From Betaproteobacteria bacterium (GTDB lineage Bacteria > Pseudomonadota > Gammaproteobacteria > Burkholderiales > Burkholderiaceae_C), in contig RFSP01000034.1 of NCBI GenBank assembly GCA_009923895.1, forward strand, positions 1 to 11,634: DNA of 11,634 nt, given 5' to 3'. The position numbers and the translations under genes were made by a program. A model generated the notes under the pieces. It was not told the origin of the DNA, did no database searches, and saw nothing but the letters and a program-made list of their open reading frames with translations. Of the stretch, positions 1-5,437 are shown piece by piece. Numbering within the stretch: position 1 is the stretch's first letter; each line of letters starts with the position of its first letter.

Positions 1-69
1 CTCGGCACGGGCGACGAGCGATTCCACCTGGGTCCAGGGTGTGTTGGGGTGGGAAGACGAATTTGACAT
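1..69 (-). CDS. N-terminal fragment of an unidentified protein, cut by the window edge
   Basis: An ATG at 69 opens a frame that stays open to base 1, giving 23 residues beginning MSNSSSHPNTPW and ending in VESLVARAE. It lies 13 bp beyond the stop codon of the PdeM-like gene on the same strand, so it is probably the next gene of the run. The fragment has a polar start followed by what looks like the beginning of an amphipathic helix. That is too little to name a family. Two weak possibilities are a DUF815-type ATPase and the large helicase that often accompanies PdeM in other genomes. Neither can be shown from 23 residues. GGCGGG stands directly against the ATG, too close for a normal ribosome binding site, and a TACACT hexamer lies at 81-76. 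Confidence 0.5.
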   Translation of the reverse strand, partial: MSNSSSHPNTPWTQVESLVARAE

Positions 70-82
70 CCCGCCAGTGTAG

Positions 83-766
83 TCACCGTCTGGCCCGCGG
101 CGAAACGGGCCACTCCCGCACCGTCTCTTCGGCCACCACAAAGACGCGATCTCCCTCTTGGGGCTGCACCGCGTGGGCCCCCGTGAAATCACCGAAGGCA
201 GGCAACACTCCCGCCTGAGCCCCCAAGTGAAAGCAAGGCAGACGCAGCCGGTCGGGGCCTCGGCCCACATGCACGGCGGGGTGCACATGTCCGGCCAATG
301 CATAGCGGCCCTGGACCGATTGGGGGTGATGACACAGGGCCCAAGGGCCCAGGGGCCAGGGCTCGTCCACCAGATCAATGCCCACATGGGCCGGAAGATC
401 GCCCGCACGCCGGTCGTGATTGCCTCGCACCAGCGCCATGGACACCTGGGAGTGACGGCTTCGCCAATGCTGCAGCGCTTCCAGCAAGGCCGCTGAGTGG
501 GATTGCGGCGCATGCAGCAGGTCGCCCAAAAAGACCAGCTGTTGCGCTCCGGTGTGGGCCAAGAGGGTCTCTAAGGTGTGCAGATTGTGTTGTGTGGTGC
601 CCCCTGGGACGGGCACCCCCAGACGCCGAAAGGCCTGCGCCTTGCCCAAATGCACGTCGGCCACGAGCAAGGCCTGCTCAGACGGCAAATAGACGGCTTT
701 TTGAGGCCACAGCTCAAGCCCATGTCCGCCGACGTCGACGGCCAGCGGGTTCACCGGCAACGCCAC
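83..766 (-). CDS. pdeM: PdeM-like metallophosphoesterase (ligase-associated DNA damage response type)
   Basis: This 227-residue protein has the calcineurin-like metallophosphoesterase signature in order: D37-x-H39 in LVADVHLGK, G81-D82 in FLGDLLH, G115-N116-H117-D118 in RGNHDR, H146 in CHHP, and G159-H160-V161-H162. The LVADVHLGK opening and the short length match the family named ligase-associated DNA damage response endonuclease PdeM, thought to be a manganese-dependent nuclease or phosphodiesterase in the cytoplasm. In many bacteria it sits beside a helicase, an exonuclease and an ATP-dependent ligase. Here it follows slmA with only 5 bp between, so it is probably cotranscribed and translationally coupled. 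The start is uncertain. The first possible codon is GTG at 766, with no good ribosome binding site. An AAGG at 770-767 is better placed for the TTG at codon 3 or the GTG at codon 5. The fold assignment is firm; the role in repair is by family only. Confidence 0.83.
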   Translation of the reverse strand: MALPVNPLAVDVGGHGLELWPQKAVYLPSEQALLVADVHLGKAQAFRRLGVPVPGGTTQHNLHTLETLLAHTGAQQLVFLGDLLHAPQSHSAALLEALQHWRSRHSQVSMALVRGNHDRRAGDLPAHVGIDLVDEPWPLGPWALCHHPQSVQGRYALAGHVHPAVHVGRGPDRLRLPCFHLGAQAGVLPAFGDFTGAHAVQPQEGDRVFVVAEETVREWPVSPRARR

Positions 767-771
767 CTTGG

Positions 772-1416
772 TCAGGAAGTCAGGCGAATCAGCGCAATGT
801 CGAGGTGCTCGGTGGGAGAGCGCTTAAAGCCTGAACGGGCGTAGCGCTGCAGCCGTCCGGTCACAAGCGACACCAAGGCTGAAGCCAGGGCGTTGGCATC
901 GACCGTGGGTGTGGGTGAGCCCGCCGCCTCGACGGCCGCGCGCAAGCACTGACGCAGCTGAGACTCCACGCGGTCAAAAAACTGGTTCATCCGTGAGTTC
1001 AAGCGCTCATGCTCAAACACCAAGGCGTCACCCACCATGACCCGGGTCATGCCCGGATTCTTTTCGCCAAATTGCAGCACCAAGGTGACGATCTTGCGGG
1101 CTTGTTGCGCCCCCGACACCTCCCGCTCCACAATTTGGTTGACCAGCGTGAAGATGCTCGACTCGATAAAGTCGATCAGTCCTTCGAACATTTGCGCCTT
1201 GCTGGCAAAGTGCCGATACAAAGCCGCTTCGCTCACTTGCAGCCGGGCGGCCAGCGCGGCCGTGGTGACCCGGTCGGCGCCGGGTTGCTCCAACATGGAG
1301 GCCAAGGTTTGCAGAATTTGCACCCGACGCTCGCCCGGCTTGGGCCGCTTGCGCGCGGGTGTCGCATTCTCTTTGCCGTCTTCGGGGACGGAAAAATCGT
1401 CAGGCGTTTCAGACAT
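772..1416 (-). CDS. slmA: Nucleoid occlusion factor SlmA (TetR family)
   Basis: SlmA binds specific sites scattered over the chromosome and blocks FtsZ ring assembly over the nucleoid. The 214-residue product has a TetR-type helix-turn-helix at about residues 50-72 (TTAALAARLQVSEAALYRHF), nearly the sequence of the E. coli protein. The FtsZ-binding and dimer region also agrees closely, with FEGLIDFIESS, FGEKNPGMTRVM, MNQFFDRVESQLRQ and a C-terminal ARSGFKRSPTEHLD. Compared with the 198-residue E. coli protein it has a longer polar N-terminus (residues 1-30, ending in KRPKPGERR). I chose the ATG at 1416 because family members begin there. The frame is open upstream to 1584, and an ATG at 1503 with a GGGGA seven bases before it would add 29 residues. 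No clear Shine-Dalgarno precedes 1416. It lies between the HAD nucleotidase gene (134 bp away) and the pdeM-like gene (5 bp). Confidence 0.93.
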   Translation of the reverse strand: MSETPDDFSVPEDGKENATPARKRPKPGERRVQILQTLASMLEQPGADRVTTAALAARLQVSEAALYRHFASKAQMFEGLIDFIESSIFTLVNQIVEREVSGAQQARKIVTLVLQFGEKNPGMTRVMVGDALVFEHERLNSRMNQFFDRVESQLRQCLRAAVEAAGSPTPTVDANALASALVSLVTGRLQRYARSGFKRSPTEHLDIALIRLTS

Positions 1417-1550
1417 CGCGGCAGCGGTTGAAGAAGATTCGGAACGTTTGGGGGATTCTTGCACAGCGTTTCCGGCCCCTGCGGGGATGGTAAACACTAA
1501 CATCGGGGAATCCCCAGGGAGGGTAGGGTTGGGAAGTTGCCGAAACCCGG
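1417..1550. other. Gap between the HAD gene and slmA with two small GC palindromes
   Basis: This is the longest gap on the left side, 134 bp. It is open in the slmA frame, so part may be coding if slmA starts at 1503. It holds a perfect 11-base palindrome GGGGAATCCCC at 1505-1515 and a small stem CCCC-TGC-GGGG at 1476-1486. Neither is followed by a T run, so neither looks like an intrinsic terminator. I see no convincing sigma-70 promoter, which suggests that slmA is read from upstream. Confidence 0.4.
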
Positions 1551-2237
1551 TCACCGGCACAGTTCTTGGAGGCTGAGGACACAACGGTCCACATAGACAG
1601 GCCGCCAGCGCAAGTGCCGACGCGGGTCGGGCACTTCAAAAGCCCGACGGCGCCAGCGCTGAACCCACACCGTGCGCATCCCAACCCGGCGGGCGGCTTT
1701 TTGGTGCTCCAGTGTGTCTTCGACCAAGACACACTGGGAGGGATGGACTTTGAGCCGTGCCGCCATGCGTCTGAGCATGCGGGCGTCGGGCTTGGGCCTG
1801 AGGTGACCAAACATGTGCATGTCTTCCACGCACAAAATCCCATCAAACCAGCGTTGCAGCCCCAAGGCGTGTATCACGCGCCGGACGTAGTTTCTTGGCG
1901 CATTGGACAAGATGTAGTGTCGCCCGGGCAAGCGCTTGAGCGCAGCAAAGTCGTGGGCATGTCCGTGCACCCGCGTCTCCAGGTCGGCAATGTCGTGCGT
2001 GTCATGCAAAAAATGGGCGGCTTGTACCTGGTGGTGGCGCACCAAGCCCAACAGGGTGGCGCCATAGCGCACCCAGTAATGACGCCGCAGGGCATCGGCC
2101 GCCTGGCGGCTCAGGCCCAACTCGCGCTCGATGTAAGCCGACATGCGCTCGTTGATGTCTCGCAATGAGGCATACGAGGCGTTGTGCAAGGTGTTGTCCA
2201 GGTCAAAAAGCCAGACCTGAGCGGGGCGTCGGTGCAT
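1551..2237 (-). CDS. HAD-family pyrimidine 5'-nucleotidase
   Basis: The protein (228 residues) has all four haloacid dehalogenase motifs: motif I D12-L-D14-N-T-L with nucleophile D12 and acid/base D14, motif II S111 in ILSNAP, motif III K149 in RPKP, and motif IV E173-D174 in LVEDTLEHQKAA. A helical cap lies between motifs I and II (about residues 20-100). The D-N-T-L variant of motif I together with LSNAPRNY and VEDTLEHQ is typical of the SDT1/pyrimidine 5'-nucleotidase subgroup, which removes phosphate from UMP or CMP and from some modified pyrimidine nucleotides in the cytoplasm. The start is supported by GAGG at 2249-2246, eight bases before the ATG. It lies 57 bp after argB and 134 bp before slmA on the same strand, an arrangement I recall from Burkholderiales. 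The C-terminus is rich in Arg and Trp. Subgroup confidence is good; the substrate is inferred. Confidence 0.86.
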   Translation of the reverse strand: MHRRPAQVWLFDLDNTLHNASYASLRDINERMSAYIERELGLSRQAADALRRHYWVRYGATLLGLVRHHQVQAAHFLHDTHDIADLETRVHGHAHDFAALKRLPGRHYILSNAPRNYVRRVIHALGLQRWFDGILCVEDMHMFGHLRPKPDARMLRRMAARLKVHPSQCVLVEDTLEHQKAARRVGMRTVWVQRWRRRAFEVPDPRRHLRWRPVYVDRCVLSLQELCR

Positions 2238-2245
2238 GCAATCGC

Positions 2246-2249
2246 CCTC
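2246..2249 (-). promoter_or_regulatory. Ribosome binding site of the HAD nucleotidase
   Basis: GAGG followed by an eight-base spacer leads to the ATG at 2237. It fixes the start of the nucleotidase gene and shows that it can be translated independently of argB. Confidence 0.6.
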
Positions 2250-2294
2250 AGTCGCGGTGGATGCCCAAAAGCGGTGGGTGGAGGGCCAAAGTTT

Positions 2295-3200
2295 TCAGTG
2301 GGACCGAATCATGGTGCCATAGGCCTGATCGGTGAGGATCTCCAGCAACATGGCATGAGGCACACGACCGTCAATGATGTGCACGGCGTTCACGCCGCTC
2401 TTGGCCGCATCCAAAGCGCCACTGATTTTGGGCAACATGCCTCCGCTGATGGTGCCGTCGGCAAAGAGTTCGTCAATTTCCCGCGCGCTCAAGTTGGTCA
2501 GCAATTGCCCCGACTTGTCCAACACACCCGGCGTGTTGGTCAACAGCATGAGCTTTTCGGCGCGCAGCACGGTCGCCAATTTGCTGGCCACCAGGTCCGC
2601 GTTGATGTTGTAGCTTTCATTGTTTTCACCAAAACCGATGGGACTGATGACTGGGATGAACTGGTCATCTTGCAAAGCTCGCACCACCGACGGATCGATG
2701 GACGTGATTTCTCCCACCTGCCCAATGTCGTGCTCAACGGCGGGATCGGATTTGTCCACCATGCGCATCTTTTGTGCCCGAATCAAGCCGCCGTCGCGCC
2801 CGGTCAATCCCACGGCCTTGCCCCCTGCGGCATTGATCAAGCCGACGATGTCTTGCTGCACTTCGCCGGCGAGTACCCATTCCACCACTTCCATGGTCTC
2901 TTCATCGGTCACCCGCATGCCTTGAATAAAGGTGCCCTTCTTGCCGATCTTGTTCAGCGCTTCGTCGATCTGCGGCCCCCCGCCGTGGACCACGATGGGG
3001 TTCATGCCCACCAACTTGAGCAGCACGATGTCTTCGGCGAAATCTTGCTGCAATGCCGGGTCGGTCATGGCGTTGCCACCGTACTTGATGACCAGGGTCT
3101 TGCCATGAAAACGCCGGATGTAGGGCAATGCCTGCGCCAAGATTTCGGCCTGGTCCCGAGGCGTGATGTGGTCAAGGCTGTGTTCAGAAGCGGTGGACAT
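2295..3200 (-). CDS. argB: Acetylglutamate kinase
   Basis: ArgB phosphorylates N-acetylglutamate with ATP, the second step of arginine synthesis, in the cytoplasm. The 301-residue product shows the amino acid kinase motifs: K39-YGGNAM for phosphate binding, VVHGGGPQI (70-78) in the glycine-rich loop, NINAD (198-202), and GGMLPK (253-258). Residues 12-31 form the N-terminal helix (DQAEILAQALPYIRRFHGK) found in hexameric, arginine-inhibited enzymes such as that of Pseudomonas. The C-terminal segment LLEILTDQAYGTMI resembles the arginine-binding end of those enzymes. Feedback inhibition by arginine is therefore likely, although inferred. The ATG at 3200 has no Shine-Dalgarno; its leader is C/T rich after a TACAAT hexamer at 3239-3234. 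It starts 51 bp beyond the M32 peptidase gene and is followed by the HAD gene. No other arginine gene is in the window. Confidence 0.97.
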   Translation of the reverse strand: MSTASEHSLDHITPRDQAEILAQALPYIRRFHGKTLVIKYGGNAMTDPALQQDFAEDIVLLKLVGMNPIVVHGGGPQIDEALNKIGKKGTFIQGMRVTDEETMEVVEWVLAGEVQQDIVGLINAAGGKAVGLTGRDGGLIRAQKMRMVDKSDPAVEHDIGQVGEITSIDPSVVRALQDDQFIPVISPIGFGENNESYNINADLVASKLATVLRAEKLMLLTNTPGVLDKSGQLLTNLSAREIDELFADGTISGGMLPKISGALDAAKSGVNAVHIIDGRVPHAMLLEILTDQAYGTMIRSH

Positions 3201-3233
3201 GGTTCGGCTGCGAGAGTGAGGGGCTAAGCCCGC

Positions 3234-3239
3234 ATTGTA
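3234..3239 (-). promoter_or_regulatory. Candidate -10 element for argB
   Basis: TACAAT on the minus strand lies in the 51-bp gap before argB and matches the sigma-70 -10 consensus at five of six positions. It would give a leader of about 26 bases. No good -35 hexamer is found 16-18 bases upstream, where the 3' end of the peptidase gene lies. A GGGCT-T-AGCCC palindrome (3219-3229) covers the expected start of transcription. The call is tentative. Confidence 0.4.
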
Positions 3240-3251
3240 GAAAGGAGCCCA

Positions 3252-4745
3252 TCACCCCAGATACCGACGCTCCAAGTGGGCCTTGAAGTGCGCAGGGTTG
3301 AGTGTCTCCCCGCTGGCACGCAGGGACAACTCGTCGGTGGTCCAACGGCTGCCCTGGCTCCAAATATTGTCGCGCAACCATTCGAAGATGGGTTGCAGCT
3401 GCCCCTGGGCAATGCGGGAGTCCAAATCCGGCATGGAGCGGCGCATGGCCGCAAACCACTGCGCTGCGAACATGGCCCCCAGGGAGTAGCAAGGGAAGTA
3501 GCCAAACAGGCCTTCGGGCCAATGGACGTCTTGCAAAACACCGTCTTTGAAATTGCCCGTGGTGTCCAGGCCCAAGAGCTCTTTCATCTTGGCGTTCCAC
3601 AAAGCCGGTACGTCCTCGGGTTCGATCTCGCCTTCCACCAAGGGCCGCTCGATCTCATAGCGCAAGATGATGTGGGCCGGGTAGGTCACCTCGTCGGCGT
3701 CGACACGGATCAACCCAGGCTTCACCCGTGTGATCAAGCGATGCAGGTTGGTTGGCTCAAACGCCGGTTGATCGCCCAAGGCTTCACGCACCAGCGGGGC
3801 CAGCAGTTTCGCAAAGCCCGGATGGCTGCCCAGTTGCATTTCAAAGCTCAGAGACTGACTTTCATGCAAGGCCATCGAGCGGGCTTCGGCCACGGGTTGT
3901 CCGAGCCAGGTGCGAGGCAGGTTCTGCTCATAACGCCCATGGCCGGTTTCGTGGATGGTGCCCATCAGGCTGACCAAAAATTCATCTTCACGAAAGCGTG
4001 TGGTCATGCGCACGTCTTCGGGCACTCCGCCACAAAACGGATGGGCGCTGACATCGAGCCGGCCGGCCTCAAAATCAAATCCCAGCAGCCGCATGGCTTT
4101 TTCGCACAGAGCGCGCTGGGCGTTCACCGCAAAGGGCCCTGTGGGCTCCAAGACAGATTCTTGCGCTTGGCGCGCTCTCGCGCGCTCAATCAAATCGGGC
4201 AGCCATTGCCGCACCTCCCCGAACACGCGGCTGACGGTGTCGCACGTCATGCCCGGCTCGTATCGATCCATCAACGCATCGTAGGGACGCACTCCCGTCT
4301 GATCGGCCAACAACCGGGCCTCTTCGCGCCCCACGGCGAGCACTTCTTTGAAGTTTTCAAGAAAGCCCTTCCAGTCGTTGGCGGGCCGCTGCCGACGCCA
4401 CGCGTGCTCGCACTTGGAGGTGGCCAATTGCCGACGCTGCACCAAAGCAGCCGGCAACGCGTTGGCCATGCGCCACTCGCGTTCAATCTCTCTGAGATTG
4501 GCCCGCTGGAAGTCATCCAGATTCTCTTGTTGGGCCTCGTCAATGTGCTTCTTGAGGGCGGGATCGGTTCGCATGCCATGCATGAGTCCTGCCAGCTCGG
4601 ACAGCGCCGCCGCACGGGCTTCGTTGCCCTTGGGCGGCATGTTGGCCGCCTGATCCCAGCCGGCAATGGACGAAAGGTGGCGCAAATGGTGCAGCCGCTG
4701 ATGCAGCCCGACCAAGGCGTTGTAGTGGGTCGTGGTGGAAGTCAT
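3252..4745 (-). CDS. M32 family zinc carboxypeptidase (Taq type)
   Basis: The product has 497 residues, the usual length for M32 metallocarboxypeptidases such as the Thermus aquaticus enzyme, which remove C-terminal residues from peptides in the cytoplasm. The zinc site is visible: H265-E-T-G-H269 supplies two histidine ligands and the catalytic E266, and E295 in MALHESQS is the expected third ligand. Other family landmarks are the N-terminal SSIAGWDQAANMPPKG (about 25-40), HPFCGG (235-240), DEVTYPAHIILRYEIE and YFPCYSLGAMFAAQW near the C-terminus. The ATG at 4745 fits the family N-terminus. It has no Shine-Dalgarno; instead the mRNA leader is a long pyrimidine run. A CACAAT hexamer at 4796-4791 is a weak -10 candidate without a -35. 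It lies 88 bp after the YqaA-like gene and 51 bp before argB. A housekeeping peptide-recycling role is inferred. Confidence 0.95.
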   Translation of the reverse strand: MTSTTTHYNALVGLHQRLHHLRHLSSIAGWDQAANMPPKGNEARAAALSELAGLMHGMRTDPALKKHIDEAQQENLDDFQRANLREIEREWRMANALPAALVQRRQLATSKCEHAWRRQRPANDWKGFLENFKEVLAVGREEARLLADQTGVRPYDALMDRYEPGMTCDTVSRVFGEVRQWLPDLIERARARQAQESVLEPTGPFAVNAQRALCEKAMRLLGFDFEAGRLDVSAHPFCGGVPEDVRMTTRFREDEFLVSLMGTIHETGHGRYEQNLPRTWLGQPVAEARSMALHESQSLSFEMQLGSHPGFAKLLAPLVREALGDQPAFEPTNLHRLITRVKPGLIRVDADEVTYPAHIILRYEIERPLVEGEIEPEDVPALWNAKMKELLGLDTTGNFKDGVLQDVHWPEGLFGYFPCYSLGAMFAAQWFAAMRRSMPDLDSRIAQGQLQPIFEWLRDNIWSQGSRWTTDELSLRASGETLNPAHFKAHLERRYLG

Positions 4746-4750
4746 GGCAC

Positions 4751-4778
4751 AAAGAAGAAAGAAAGAGAAGGAAGAAAG
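4751..4778 (-). promoter_or_regulatory. Homopurine/homopyrimidine tract in the M32 peptidase leader
   Basis: All 28 bases from 4751 to 4778 are purines on the plus strand, so the transcript of the peptidase gene carries 28 consecutive pyrimidines ending five bases before its ATG. There is no Shine-Dalgarno in the leader. Such U-rich single-stranded leaders are known binding places for ribosomal protein S1, so the tract may serve as the translation initiation signal. The tract includes the mirror-symmetric AAAGAAGAAA at 4751-4760. Confidence 0.6.
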
Positions 4779-4833
4779 CTCGATCCCATCATTGTGACGG
4801 AAGGCCCCTCAGCGTGGTTCTTTCAGGGGTGAA

Positions 4834-5331
4834 TCAAGGGTTGAATTGCCCGGGAAACACCCACAACAGCGACGCTGTCATCAAGACATAGCGCAACAGT
4901 TTGCCAACGGCCATATAAGCCAGGCAGGGCCAAAACGGCAACCGCAGCCAACCCGCCACCGCGCACAAAGGGTCGCCCACCACCGGCAGCCAACTCAGCA
5001 AGCAGGCCTTGGCACCAAAGCGCTCGAGCCATTTCAAAGCCCGCACTTCCTGAGGCGGACGGTGGGCCAGTGACTCATAGGCTCGCTCAGCGCCATAGCC
5101 CATCCACCAGGTGACGGCACCACCCAAGGTGTTGCCGGCCGTGGCCACCAAAATGGCGGGCCAAAACAGTTCGGGATTGAGCTTCACCAGGCCAAAGACG
5201 GCCGGCTCGCTGCCCAAAGGCAAGAGCGTGGCCGACACAAACGCCACCAAGAACACCGTTGTCAGGCCAAACTTTGGCAGCGCCAGAGCCGCCAACAGCG
5301 CCGTCATATGGGATTGCATCCAGGCTTCCAT
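4834..5331 (-). CDS. YqaA/DedA-like (SNARE-associated superfamily) inner membrane protein
   Basis: The 165-residue product is hydrophobic, with membrane segments near residues 8-35, 56-78, 110-135 and 138-160 and no cleavable signal. Conserved pieces typical of YqaA-family proteins are ATLLPLGSEPAVF (34-46), GNTLGGAVTWWMGYG (66-80) and SWLPVVGDPLCAVAGWLR (113-130). These belong to the DedA/VTT superfamily, whose better studied members are lipid scramblases or flippases needed for envelope integrity; the role of the YqaA branch is not well defined. I placed the start at the ATG at 5331. The frame is open to 5499, but that would overlap the divergent dusB gene. The ATG at 5319 is an alternative, with GGAAG five bases before it, whereas AAGGA stands only one base before 5331. 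The gene diverges from dusB across a 106-bp region and is followed after 88 bp by the M32 peptidase gene. Confidence 0.88.
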   Translation of the reverse strand: MEAWMQSHMTALLAALALPKFGLTTVFLVAFVSATLLPLGSEPAVFGLVKLNPELFWPAILVATAGNTLGGAVTWWMGYGAERAYESLAHRPPQEVRALKWLERFGAKACLLSWLPVVGDPLCAVAGWLRLPFWPCLAYMAVGKLLRYVLMTASLLWVFPGQFNP

Positions 5332-5391
5332 GTCCTTGTCATGATATGCAATGCGCGACCCTCGACGATTGAGCACAAGCGGGCGTTCGCG

Positions 5392-5406
5392 GACTATACT
5401 TTGCCC
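5392..5406. promoter_or_regulatory. Possible Fis binding site over the dusB-fis promoter
   Basis: The 15 bases from 5392 to 5406 read GACTATACTTTGCCC and satisfy the degenerate Fis consensus G-N2-Y-A-N5-T-R-N2-C at all six specified positions. The site covers the -10 hexamer of the operon that encodes Fis. The motif carries little information (about one match per thousand bases by chance), and the central bases are less A/T rich than in the best E. coli sites, so this is a suggestion only. Confidence 0.35.
5395..5400 (+). promoter_or_regulatory. -10 element of the dusB-fis-purH-ruvC operon promoter
   Basis: TATACT at 5395-5400 matches the sigma-70 -10 consensus at five of six positions and is the best hexamer in the divergent region. 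Transcription would begin near 5407 and give a leader of about 30 bases. The -35 is poor: TTGAGC at 5369-5374 is twenty bases away, longer than the optimum, and nothing better lies at 16-18 bases. This could mean a promoter that depends on an activator. Confidence 0.55.
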
Positions 5407-5437
5407 TCTTTTTAAGCAGCTCGCCCTCCACACCCCC

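Noticed and set aside
4801..4830. Possible terminator hairpin (CCCCT ... AGGGG) after the YqaA-like gene
   Set aside because: The stem is only five pairs with a loop of about fifteen bases, and no T run follows directly.
3276..4832. A 518-codon open frame on the plus strand opposite the M32 peptidase gene
   Set aside because: It is the antisense shadow of a strongly recognised zinc peptidase; its translation is rich in His, Gln and Gly with no domain, as expected from GC-rich codon bias.
5351..5437. Upstream in-frame ATG at 5351 as the dusB start
   Set aside because: It would add 29 residues unlike the family, and would place the TATACT promoter hexamer inside the gene.
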